A stretch of DNA of 63,320 bases, taken from Opitutales bacterium. GTDB lineage: Bacteria > Verrucomicrobiota > Verrucomicrobiia > Opitutales > Oceanipulchritudinaceae. The stretch spans positions 1 to 63,320 of the forward strand of contig SLNJ01000005.1 of NCBI GenBank assembly GCA_007133065.1. The letters are read 5' to 3'. Under the pieces are notes generated by a model. That model did no database searches and was not told the DNA's origin. It was given only the letters and a program-made list of their open reading frames with translations. Positions 56,058 through 63,320 of this stretch are shown piece by piece. The translations under genes were made by a program, and so were the position numbers. Within the stretch, counting starts at the first letter, position 1. Each line of letters opens with the position of its first letter.

Positions 56058-56915
56058 ATGATAGCTGCGCTGCCGATGGACGAACCGACGCTGATCTCCC
56101 TTCAGGCGATGCTCCTGCGTTCTTTTCTGATCGCTGTGATTGGATTCCCGCTGCTTTTCGTGGGGAGCCGGCTGGCCGCCCGTGTAGCGCGGCGTAATTT
56201 CACCGAACACCATGCCTTTATCGTCAGCAAGCTCGTCTTTTACATTGGTTGTATCCTGATCTTGGTGACGATTTTGTTGAACCTGAACTTTAATCTGACG
56301 GCCATTCTGGGGACGGCGGGCATCGCGACGGTTGCGATCAGTTTCGCGGCGCAGACCAGTCTATCCAACCTCATCTCGGGACTTTTCCTACTCGCCGAGA
56401 AGCCTTTTGGAGTCGGCGACATGATTCTGGTCAACGGCACTCGCGGGCTCGTTCTCTCGATTGACCTTCTCTCGGTGAAGCTGCGCACCCTCGACAACCT
56501 CTATGTCCGTGTGCCGAACGAGACGATTATCAAGAGCGACGTAACGACTATCACGCGGTTTCCGATCCGGCGCATGGATTTGGATGTGGCTGTCGCTTAC
56601 AAAGAGAATCTGCGGCGTGTGCTCGAGATCCTGAAGGAGATTGCGGAACAGAACGTCTACAGTCTCGACGAGCCGGCTCCGCTGATTCTCGTCAAGGAGT
56701 TTGGTTCTTCTTCGATCAACATTTTACTTGGGGTCTGGTTCGAAAAGGCGAACTTCCTGTTGCTGAAGAATGCGATAGTCCTGGACATCAAGGAACGATT
56801 TGAGCGCGAAGGGATCGAGATCCCGTTCCCCCACGTGACGGTGTACACCGGTTCCGCCACGACGCCGTTCCCGGTACGGGTCGGGGAGAAGGGTTCATCC
56901 TCTGATCCAGAGTGA
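56058..56915 (+). CDS. mscS: Small-conductance mechanosensitive channel, MscS family
   Basis: 285 residues, near E. coli MscS length (286). The N-terminus has two helices, then TM3 with the pore-lining Gly/Ala-rich stretch (GTAGIATVAISFAAQTSLSNLISGLFLLAEKPF). A beta domain follows (VGDMILVNGTRGLVLSIDLLSVKLRTLDNLYVRVPNETII) and the C-terminal alpha/beta domain. It opens on membrane tension to release solutes in hypo-osmotic shock. Its only companion is the DUF432-like gene just upstream. Confidence 0.94.
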   Translation: MIAALPMDEPTLISLQAMLLRSFLIAVIGFPLLFVGSRLAARVARRNFTEHHAFIVSKLVFYIGCILILVTILLNLNFNLTAILGTAGIATVAISFAAQTSLSNLISGLFLLAEKPFGVGDMILVNGTRGLVLSIDLLSVKLRTLDNLYVRVPNETIIKSDVTTITRFPIRRMDLDVAVAYKENLRRVLEILKEIAEQNVYSLDEPAPLILVKEFGSSSINILLGVWFEKANFLLLKNAIVLDIKERFEREGIEIPFPHVTVYTGSATTPFPVRVGEKGSSSDPE

Positions 56916-56936
56916 CGGCGGGGTGGCCGTCCTCTT

Positions 56937-58592
56937 TTACCGGCGCAGTGGTTGAAATCCGCCGGTATCCGCGCGTCTGTATTCGTCGTGGGCCATCTGC
57001 GCGAACAGCATCCAAGCGTCGGCCGATCCCATCGTCTCGTTCATCCGGGCGATCATGTCCGCTATTTCCGGAGAGTCGGTGTCGACATCCGGTGCATCGC
57101 GATCCTGCAGGAATACAAAAATCCCCTGGTTGCCCTGAAAGATCATGCCGGCGACTTCGCCCGGATCGAGGTGGACCGCATGCTGCAGGTGACGGGGGTT
57201 GAATCCTTCAGGCGGTTGCGATCCCTCGAATGGTCCGAATGACTGGACGCGGAATCCTTCCTCCTCCGCTGTTTCGCGGAATGTGGCGCCGAAGGCGACG
57301 GACTCCTCGAGATACTGACGGACCTCCTCACCCGTTTCGATAAAGCGCCGTCGACGCTCCTCGTTTGCATAGTCTTCACGGACCGCGTCGGCCACCTCCT
57401 CGAATTCAGGTATGCGAGCCGGGATCGTCTCGTGATACACAAGGACGGCGCCGCCGTCCCCGGTCTCCGCAACCTGGGAGTAGTAGTCGCGATCGTCCAG
57501 GTTGAATGCCGCGTTGAGAATGCGCCGTGGTATGCCGGTTTGAGTTGGAAGGTTGTCGCGCGAATAGGGATCGAGCTCGCGAACGCGGCCCCGGAAGGCG
57601 GCAACCGCCTCGTCAAATTCCGCTGAACCGCGGGAAATGCGGTTTCGCTCCCGGAACAGCTTGACGGTGAACGACTCTGCTGCCTCGGCGGCGAGCCGGC
57701 GTGCGCGGTCGTACCGGATCGCATCGACCACGTCGGCGCGGACGGCATCGAGCGTGATCTCCTCCGACTCCGCTTCGGTCTGATCCTCGAATCGTGCCTT
57801 ATTGCGCTCAAAATACTCCGCCACGGCCTGGTCACCGGGTGCCGAGACCCCGTCGAGGAAATCCTCGGCGTAGAATTGAACGACGGATACCCGGACCTGC
57901 TGCGGGACTTCGTAGCGTTGCGGGTTGTCGTTGTAGTAATCGATCAGCGTGCTGTCGTCCGGATCGATCTCCGGGTCGAACGCATCGAAATCCCACGAGG
58001 CCACTTCGATATCCCAGATACTGTTCTCCTCGAGGTATTGCATCCTGGCTTCGTATGGGTGCGTGTATCCTGGCCCCCCGGTTGCTTTCGAGATGCGATC
58101 GATGCGCCAGTCCTCGGCCAGGGTGCTGATGATCAGATCCTCGGTGATCCGCGGGTTTGCCTGCATTCGGTCGGTGAAATCGTTGAACCGGGTTTGGCTG
58201 AAGCCTCCGTCCTGACCCTGGAACATCGCTTTGGTCTGCAGGAAGTCACGAAACTGATCCCGCGTCGGGTCCGGGATTCCGGTCTGATCGGCAAGATGCA
58301 GGGCCGCCGCGCGCGCGAGAGCATAATCCTCCAGGTTGTTCCCGAAAATCATCTGTTGCTCGCGGTTGATCGATGCGCTGATCTGTGCGGCGAGGAAGAG
58401 CCGTTGGGATTCGCGCTCGCTTGCGAGGTTGTACCCGAAGAAATCGAGTTGCCGCTGTTCTGGGGGGGGCGGGCCGCCAAAGAAGCTCTGTTCGCCGATC
58501 GTCAGCACAAAGGCGACCACGATCACGGCGATGAGGATCCCGAAGAGCCACTTGTGGTGTTTCTGAAACGAGTTTTGTATCCAGGTAATCAT
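56937..58592 (-). CDS. Membrane-anchored SurA_N/PpiD-like chaperone
   Basis: 551 residues from ATG 58592; a GTG at 58601 would add three. One TM helix near the N-terminus (LFGILIAVIVVAFVLTIG) leaves the rest in the periplasm. The helical region ~60-210 (NREQQMIFGNNLEDYALARAAALHLADQTGIPDP) resembles SurA/PpiD N-terminal chaperone domains. I do not see a parvulin-type PPIase domain in the middle; instead there is an acidic Glu/Asp/Arg-rich stretch. Role: periplasmic folding factor for outer-membrane or secreted proteins, by family resemblance. It converges on mscS. Confidence 0.75.
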   Translation of the reverse strand: MITWIQNSFQKHHKWLFGILIAVIVVAFVLTIGEQSFFGGPPPPEQRQLDFFGYNLASERESQRLFLAAQISASINREQQMIFGNNLEDYALARAAALHLADQTGIPDPTRDQFRDFLQTKAMFQGQDGGFSQTRFNDFTDRMQANPRITEDLIISTLAEDWRIDRISKATGGPGYTHPYEARMQYLEENSIWDIEVASWDFDAFDPEIDPDDSTLIDYYNDNPQRYEVPQQVRVSVVQFYAEDFLDGVSAPGDQAVAEYFERNKARFEDQTEAESEEITLDAVRADVVDAIRYDRARRLAAEAAESFTVKLFRERNRISRGSAEFDEAVAAFRGRVRELDPYSRDNLPTQTGIPRRILNAAFNLDDRDYYSQVAETGDGGAVLVYHETIPARIPEFEEVADAVREDYANEERRRRFIETGEEVRQYLEESVAFGATFRETAEEEGFRVQSFGPFEGSQPPEGFNPRHLQHAVHLDPGEVAGMIFQGNQGIFVFLQDRDAPDVDTDSPEIADMIARMNETMGSADAWMLFAQMAHDEYRRADTGGFQPLRR

Positions 58593-58659
58593 GGGAAACA
58601 CGCCAAATTACTCCGCATGGGCGGCGTGTCAATTCGGCAGTTGCGGCGATTCGGCCGGT

Positions 58660-60132
58660 TCATGTTGCGATGTTTCGTTCGGAGCCGCTCTCGCGGAGCA
58701 GTGTCTCAAGATCCCGCGTGTCGAGCTCGCCGCTGCAATCGTCGAGGACCTGCTCCCGGTACCAGTCGAGCAGCGGATCCACGCTGCCGATGAGGCTGTC
58801 CCCCTCGTCGTTGCCGGCGTGGCGTAACGATGCGCGAAACCGGCCGAGTGTGGTTCGGTTCAGCGGTTGCGCCGGGCTGTAGAGCGAAATATCGGGCCCG
58901 ATTCCGGTCCGCGGATCCTTGACGACCGCAACCCACCCTGTTTCCTGGAGATTGCGCAGCGACTCGTTGAGGATGTTCCCGGGGGCCCGTACCGCCGCGC
59001 TGATCTCGGTTGCCGACGGAGCCGGCTCGCAATTGTGGAACCGGCGTGCGATAATCAGAAAGACCGCGAGGGCGAGTATTTCCCGGCTGTGGATGCTGAT
59101 GTTGTTCCAGGCGTGGCGCCTGGTGAGCAGATTCGCGTTCTGGACCGCGTAGGTGAGTTGGCCGCCCAGGAGCAGGAAGAACCAGAACACGTAGAGCCCG
59201 ATCATGAGCACCGGGATAATGCCGACTGAACCGTAGAGGCTCCGGTTGGTGACAACACGGTGCACGTAGACCACGGAAAAATAATTGTTCAGGACAAGCA
59301 AGACGGCCACAAACGCGGCTCCGATCCAAGCCGCTTTCCACTGAACCGCGGTGTTCGGGAAAAAAACGTAGAACGAAGCCAGGAGCGTGGCGATCAGGAG
59401 AAAACCCAGGAGTGGGGCGAAGCCGTGCAGGACGTTCTCAAGAAAAAGCGTCCCGAAGGGAATCACATCGAAGATATTGGCGATCGTCGTGGTTGTGAGC
59501 AAACCGACCGAACCGAAGCCGAGGACCGCACCCAGGCTGAGAAAAGTCCAGTAGAAAACAATGCGCTCCCCCCAGGACCGTCCGCGTCGCACCCCCCAGA
59601 TTTCGTTGTACGTCTTCTCGGTAATGGTCAGCAGCTGCAGAGCGATAAACACGAGAATGAGGGCGCCAACAAGGCCGCCTCCCGCAGTCTGGGCGCTCTC
59701 GATAATGGTGTTGAGGAGATCGACCAGCTCCGTGTTGACGACGGGCTCGGCTTCCGGATCCTCGGAACCATTGGGTTGTTCGAGGCGGCCGAACTCCGCG
59801 ACCGGCGGCGCCATAAACTCGACGACCCCCTTGATCGCATCGGCGGCGAAGGCCTCGTTTTGTCCCCGCAGCACGAACCCGGAAACCATAACGATGACTG
59901 CCACGAGCGGTCCCATCGCGATCAGTGAGTAAAAGCTCATCGCGGCGGCCCGGTTGAGCAGGTGGTTGTCGCGGATCCCGTTTGTCGTGATCGCGACCAC
60001 GCGCAGCACGGCGTACCCCCGCGCGCGCCATGTGTGGCCGCCGACCAGCTCCTGCCTCCAGATTTCCTTCACGAAATAGCGTTGGAGGCACTTTCGCAGA
60101 CGCCTGGAGCCTGTGCGCAGCGATTCGAGCAT
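58660..60132 (-). CDS. yihY: YihY/BrkB family inner-membrane protein
   Basis: 490 residues from ATG 60132; the open frame runs further back over the GYF-type gene and is not protein-like there. About six helices, with the family signature LLNRAAAMSFYSLIAMGPLVAVI near the start of the membrane region and NLLTRRHAWNNISIHSREILALAVFLII after the last helix. The long insert around residues 95-140 (Glu/Asp/Pro-rich) is larger than usual. The C-terminal ~110 residues look like the winged-helix tail of RNase-BN-misnamed YihY proteins. Function unknown. It follows the GYF-type gene by 8 bases and is probably co-transcribed. Confidence 0.88.
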   Translation of the reverse strand: MLESLRTGSRRLRKCLQRYFVKEIWRQELVGGHTWRARGYAVLRVVAITTNGIRDNHLLNRAAAMSFYSLIAMGPLVAVIVMVSGFVLRGQNEAFAADAIKGVVEFMAPPVAEFGRLEQPNGSEDPEAEPVVNTELVDLLNTIIESAQTAGGGLVGALILVFIALQLLTITEKTYNEIWGVRRGRSWGERIVFYWTFLSLGAVLGFGSVGLLTTTTIANIFDVIPFGTLFLENVLHGFAPLLGFLLIATLLASFYVFFPNTAVQWKAAWIGAAFVAVLLVLNNYFSVVYVHRVVTNRSLYGSVGIIPVLMIGLYVFWFFLLLGGQLTYAVQNANLLTRRHAWNNISIHSREILALAVFLIIARRFHNCEPAPSATEISAAVRAPGNILNESLRNLQETGWVAVVKDPRTGIGPDISLYSPAQPLNRTTLGRFRASLRHAGNDEGDSLIGSVDPLLDWYREQVLDDCSGELDTRDLETLLRESGSERNIAT

Positions 60133-60140
60133 GGACGGTA

Positions 60141-60956
60141 CTATCCTCCGGTGAAGAATACCGGACCGAGGTAGGTGAAGTAGGCGAAGCCAGCGGCACC
60201 GGCCAACCCCACGGCTGCACAGGTCACGAGCATGAAGAGGTTCAGCGTCAGCGTACAGATGAAGATGCCGGTGCAAGCCGCCACCGTGCTGACCGCTGCG
60301 AAAAGGTCATACGGGTTCCCCGTGTTCTGGTAATGGGACCAGTAGAAAAAGGCGAAGTATCCCAGCCCGAGGGCGGCCCGCAGGCGTAGCACCGGGAAGA
60401 TCTCCGTTGCGGCGAGGAACACGCAGACCGCAAAAAACAAATCGAGCAGGCCGACGATCGCAAGCGGCCGCGTCAGGAGCAGAAAGGGATCGGACTCTTC
60501 GATCACGCTCTCGATCACGGGAATTGCAGGCAGGAGATTGCTCAACGCGCTGATCAGCAAGAGGGTTCCGATAACGGGAATACTGAGCGCGGCCGCATGG
60601 GATCGCTGTCGTTCCAGGCGGCGCACGTGACGCGTCTCCGCGGTGTCCCCTTCGGCTGCTGCGAGCATATCCGTCACCGAAATGCGCTTACGCGGTTCCC
60701 CGGACGCTTCGGAATCGTCAACCGCGGCAGACTTCTCCGCCTTCTGACGCAGGGTTAGCCGTTTCTTCTCGGGGAAGACCTGGGCCTTCAACGCATCGTT
60801 CGTTTCGATCGCAACCCAGTCATCCTGCGCCTCGTCAAAGTAAAGGGTTTCCGGCTGGATCTGGTCCGCTTCGGCGAGGCCTTGTAGCTTGTCGACCGAA
60901 TAAGGACCCCGGGCCGTGTCTGAGTTGGGCTGCCGAACGTAGTATTGCTGCGCCAT
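60141..60956 (-). CDS. Membrane protein with N-terminal GYF-type domain
   Basis: 271 residues. Residues ~1-60 (QQYYVRQPNSDTARGPYSVDKLQGLAEADQI...) match the GYF_2-type domain (G-P-[YF]-S plus W), a protein-interaction fold. A basic linker to ~115 is followed by four or five hydrophobic helices. Likely a membrane-anchored adaptor. It sits directly before yihY in the same direction, suggesting a shared membrane function. No catalytic residue is recognised. Confidence 0.78.
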   Translation of the reverse strand: MAQQYYVRQPNSDTARGPYSVDKLQGLAEADQIQPETLYFDEAQDDWVAIETNDALKAQVFPEKKRLTLRQKAEKSAAVDDSEASGEPRKRISVTDMLAAAEGDTAETRHVRRLERQRSHAAALSIPVIGTLLLISALSNLLPAIPVIESVIEESDPFLLLTRPLAIVGLLDLFFAVCVFLAATEIFPVLRLRAALGLGYFAFFYWSHYQNTGNPYDLFAAVSTVAACTGIFICTLTLNLFMLVTCAAVGLAGAAGFAYFTYLGPVFFTGG

Positions 60957-61064
60957 GCGTGTGGATTACGTGTGCGAGGAACGGATTGGATCATGGCTCG
61001 ATGTCCCGCCGCACGGCAAGCATAATCTACGCGTTCCACGGGCGTCGACGATCGACGGACCAGC

Positions 61065-61919
61065 TCAATCGTTTGCTCCCCACTCGAGTTTGCGGCGTAT
61101 GAGCCGAAAATGGGAGTGCCCGCGATGCTGCGCCAGTTTCAGCGTGTGTGGGGCGGTTCGAACGGTGAGGGGGAGGGTGGTCTCGGTCCGGGCAACAGCC
61201 CGTCCGTCGACGGTCAGGATCAGGTGCTGCATCGATTCCTGCGATGTGACTTCGAGGACCGTCTCGCGGGAGAAGACCACGGCGCGATTGCTGAGGGTAT
61301 GGGGGCAGATCGGAGTTGCGACGATGACTTCGGCGGATGGGTGAACAATCGGTCCGCCCGCCGACAGGTTGTAGGCTGTGGAACCGGTTGGCGTAGCGAA
61401 TATGAGACCGTCGCAATTGTAGTGATTGACCAGTTCACCCGGCGCATGCACCGAGAGCTGCGCCAGGCGGGCCGAATCGCTCTTGAGTACAACATCATTG
61501 AGAGCGAGGAATGCTTGTCCGGCCGCGGTCGTGCAGAGGAGCAGCTGTCGTCGGCTGAGTTCGAAATTCCCGTTCAGGAGGCCGGCAAAGTGCTCGAGCA
61601 CCTCCTCCTCCGAATAGGTCGCCATAAAGCCGAGTTTTCCGTGGTTAACGCCAAATACCGGTGTTTCGGTGTGGGCGGCGGCGGAGACAACTCCCAACAA
61701 CGTGCCGTCGCCGCCGAGCACGCAGCAGGCGTCGATATCTTCGAGGAATGACTCCGGAAGCGGGTGCATCTCGGTAACCGCGGTGCGGGTTCCGTGTTCT
61801 CCGGCGATCCGCATCAGCTTGTTTGCGAGCTCACGGGCGCCCGGTTTGTCGGGGTTGACGACGAATGCGAGGTTTTTGATCTGCACGGGCCGGTTTCCTT
61901 GGTTATGAGAGGATTTCAC
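61065..61919 (-). CDS. nadK: NAD kinase
   Basis: 284 residues. It phosphorylates NAD to NADP with ATP or polyphosphate. The diacylglycerol-kinase-like catalytic motif is LGGDGTLL (GGDGT 69-73), with NHGKLGFMA and the nucleotide-binding DGLIFATPTGSTAYNLSAGGPI. The start at 61919 overlaps the rpe stop by 17 bases. MKSSHNQGNRPVQIKN precedes the family core; a start at a later residue is not indicated. Confidence 0.95.
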   Translation of the reverse strand: MKSSHNQGNRPVQIKNLAFVVNPDKPGARELANKLMRIAGEHGTRTAVTEMHPLPESFLEDIDACCVLGGDGTLLGVVSAAAHTETPVFGVNHGKLGFMATYSEEEVLEHFAGLLNGNFELSRRQLLLCTTAAGQAFLALNDVVLKSDSARLAQLSVHAPGELVNHYNCDGLIFATPTGSTAYNLSAGGPIVHPSAEVIVATPICPHTLSNRAVVFSRETVLEVTSQESMQHLILTVDGRAVARTETTLPLTVRTAPHTLKLAQHRGHSHFRLIRRKLEWGAND

Positions 61920-62559
61920 TTGCGAAGGCGGAGGGATCGTGCGCCCGGAAAAAGGCGGTCCCGGTCACGAGCACGTTCGCACCGGCCCGGAGGCACAGAC
62001 CGGCGTTCGCGAGGTCGACTCCGCCGTCCACTTCGATGTGGAATGCGTGGTTGCCGTCGCTGCGCAGCCGGGCGATCTGTTCAATCTTCGGGAGTATGTC
62101 GGATCGGAACGCCTGGCCGCCGTGCCCTGGCTGCACCGTCATGACCAGGACAAGATCGACGGAATGCAGGTAGGGGATCGCCGCTTCGGCGGGTGTCTCG
62201 GGATTGAGGACAATGCCGCGCTGGACGCCGCGTTCGTGTATGTGCTCCAGCGTAGCGCCCACGTCATAATCCGGCTCGAGATGGATGCTGATCAGGTCTG
62301 CGCCGGCGTCGGCGAAGGCGTCGATGAATTCGGCGGGATTATCGAGCATCAGGTGTGTGTCATAGAAGAGCGGCACCTCCCGTTTCAGATCGGAGAGCGT
62401 CTGGGGCCCGAAAGTCAGGTTGGGAACGAAATGCCCGTCCATGACGTCGAGGTGTGCCCACGACATCCCCGCTTCCCGAACCCGGCGTGCTGAAGCTGTC
62501 AGGTTCGCATGATTGCCCGCCAGAAGCGAAGGCGCGAGAATAAGGTTCGGCTGGCTCAC
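61903..62559 (-). CDS. rpe: Ribulose-phosphate 3-epimerase
   Basis: 218 residues. It interconverts ribulose 5-phosphate and xylulose 5-phosphate in the pentose phosphate pathway, which also feeds PRPP synthesis. TIM barrel with the catalytic residues in HLDVMDGHFVPNLTFGP, DTHLMLDNP, VMTVQPGHGGQ and EVDGGVDLANA. GTG start at 62559, with no clear ribosome site. It is preceded by 78 bases from the lptE stop and followed by an overlap with nadK, so rpe and nadK are coupled. Confidence 0.95.
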   Translation of the reverse strand: MSQPNLILAPSLLAGNHANLTASARRVREAGMSWAHLDVMDGHFVPNLTFGPQTLSDLKREVPLFYDTHLMLDNPAEFIDAFADAGADLISIHLEPDYDVGATLEHIHERGVQRGIVLNPETPAEAAIPYLHSVDLVLVMTVQPGHGGQAFRSDILPKIEQIARLRSDGNHAFHIEVDGGVDLANAGLCLRAGANVLVTGTAFFRAHDPSAFASEILS

Positions 62560-62637
62560 GTCGAGGCGATCATGGGAGGCCGTCCCGCGGTTGAAAAGCG
62601 CAAAAGGGGGAAAGTGATCCTGAAAGGAAGGAGGCTT

Positions 62638-63180
62638 TTACCAGGCGCTGAGCACCTGATTCACGATCTGTCGAGCCAGGCGTTCGGCGAGAACTGGAAG
62701 CGTTTCGTATTCGGCACGCGTGAAATCCCCGCGACCCGGGACCTGCACGCCGGCGCGGACGATCCGTTCGTCGAGATAGAGATGTCCCTTCCGGCTGTCG
62801 CGCAGGGTCACGTGCGCCACGATTTCCACCTCGTGCGAGAGTGCGAGCGCGGTATCTTCGGGTTGCGTGGCAAGCGATTCCCGTCGATAATCGCGGAGCG
62901 TCACCTGAAGCACCGCGTCCGCGCGCGCTTCCTCGCCCAGGCTGACGCGTCCGTCGCGCACGAACGTGTTGCGCAATTCCCGCGTGAGCAGTGCGCTCGC
63001 CTGAGGAGCGAGGGATTCGTTGGTGACGGCCGCCACGTAAAGGACTTGGAAGGGGGTTTCTTGCGGCGGGCCGAGCCGGTAGCTGCCGCAGCCCGCGATG
63101 AGGAGCGTTGCGAGCAGCAGCAGCGCCACTGCGGTTGCGCCGCGGGGCTCCGGATCAGCGTGCACGGTTCCGTTCTCCAT
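62638..63180 (-). CDS. lptE: LptE-like LPS-assembly lipoprotein
   Basis: 180 residues. Lipobox LLIAGCGSYRLG: the Cys at about residue 31 is the acylation site, giving an outer-membrane lipoprotein. A beta/alpha fold follows (ALLTRELRNTFVRDGRVSLGEEARADAVLQVTLRDYRRE...TLPVLAERLARQIVNQVLSAW), the layout of LptE, partner of LptD in LPS export. ATG 63180 has a ribosome site (AGGGG) about 5 bases upstream. By eye it could instead be a related GNA1162-type lipoprotein, but the length and tail favour LptE. Confidence 0.75.
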   Translation of the reverse strand: MENGTVHADPEPRGATAVALLLLATLLIAGCGSYRLGPPQETPFQVLYVAAVTNESLAPQASALLTRELRNTFVRDGRVSLGEEARADAVLQVTLRDYRRESLATQPEDTALALSHEVEIVAHVTLRDSRKGHLYLDERIVRAGVQVPGRGDFTRAEYETLPVLAERLARQIVNQVLSAW

Positions 63181-63267
63181 AAACCCCTGCGTTCGGTTCG
63201 AATTCCGCGGCCTCCGGCACCATTGTATTATCGGATTGCATCCCGTTTCCAGAGGCCGCGCGCCGGG
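63181..63267 (-). other. Short intergenic ahead of lptE
   Basis: 87 bases. On the minus strand a GATAATAC box (near 63233-63226) might serve as a -10 for lptE, but no matching -35 is seen. CCTC.../GAGG elements flank it weakly. Confidence 0.3.
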
Positions 63268-63320
63268 TCAAAACCGGGTGCGATCGGTCGGTCCGGGCTC
63301 GTCGAACCGGTCGCGTTCGG
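63268..63320 (-). CDS. Possible C-terminal end of an unidentified gene (cut by window edge)
   Basis: On the minus strand one frame reads from the window edge to a TGA at 63270-63268, giving a hydrophilic Arg/Asp/Glu/Pro-rich tail of about 17 residues. Upstream sequence is needed; this could equally be noise. It lies on the same strand and just ahead of lptE, where a co-transcribed gene is expected. Confidence 0.3.
   Translation of the reverse strand, partial: ERDRFDEPGPTDRTRF

Noticed and set aside
63190..63220. GGTTCGAATTCC followed by a CACCA, resembling the T-arm and 3' end of a tRNA
   Set aside because: The T-stem does not pair and the loop has one base too many; the rest of a tRNA would have to lie within the lptE coding start.

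Overview
The window reads as chromosomal DNA of a GC-rich, diderm (LPS-bearing) bacterium. LPS is indicated by lpxK and an LptE-like lipoprotein. The gene mix suggests the Planctomycetes-Verrucomicrobia-Chlamydiae group, most likely Verrucomicrobiota (Opitutae-like): an N-terminally extended IF2, a topoisomerase III with C-terminal repeats, a secreted leucine-rich-repeat protein with a Trp-rich tail, a huge alpha-2-macroglobulin-like protein, a SpoIVB-type S55 protein, and few Shine-Dalgarno sequences. This placement comes from family content read by eye, not from a search. I see no rRNA, tRNA, CRISPR array, insertion sequence or prophage.

Layout. Bases 1-17240 hold the start of a GxxExxY protein, prs, and a run of envelope or secreted proteins: S55 protease-like protein, beta-propeller protein, metallophosphoesterase, LRR protein, DsbD, alpha-2-macroglobulin and a dicarboxylate/glutamate symporter. 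Bases 17448-19580 hold fabV convergent with a PfkB sugar kinase. Bases 19646-35635, all on the minus strand, are a complete complex I operon nuoA-B-CD-E-F-G-H-I-J-K-L-M-N with nuoC and nuoD fused, followed after only 27 bases by the first of two small CBS-domain genes. A candidate promoter and leader hairpin precede nuoA, and a strong two-way terminator separates the operon from fba.

Bases 35920-41266 (minus) carry fba, topB and the translationally coupled pair panD/aminotransferase. Bases 41486-49757 (plus) carry lpxK and then a translation cluster nusA-infB-rbfA-nrnA-truB-ribF. Bases 49782-54093 (minus) carry an unusual hybrid histidine kinase whose sensor is a LacI/GalR-type sugar-binding domain without a DNA-binding head, plus yifB/comM. 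Bases 54207-63320 carry a HAD hydrolase, a DUF432-like gene paired with an MscS channel, a SurA_N/PpiD-like membrane chaperone, a YihY/BrkB membrane protein with a GYF-type partner, nadK-rpe, an LptE-like lipoprotein, and the last codons of another gene.

The window is mostly core metabolism (respiration, glycolysis, NADP and pantothenate supply, translation, LPS) with envelope functions. The best candidates for undescribed biology are the LacI-type sensor kinase, the S55/beta-propeller pair with inverted motif order, the thioester-less macroglobulin, the CBS genes attached to the complex I operon, and the DUF432-like/MscS pair.
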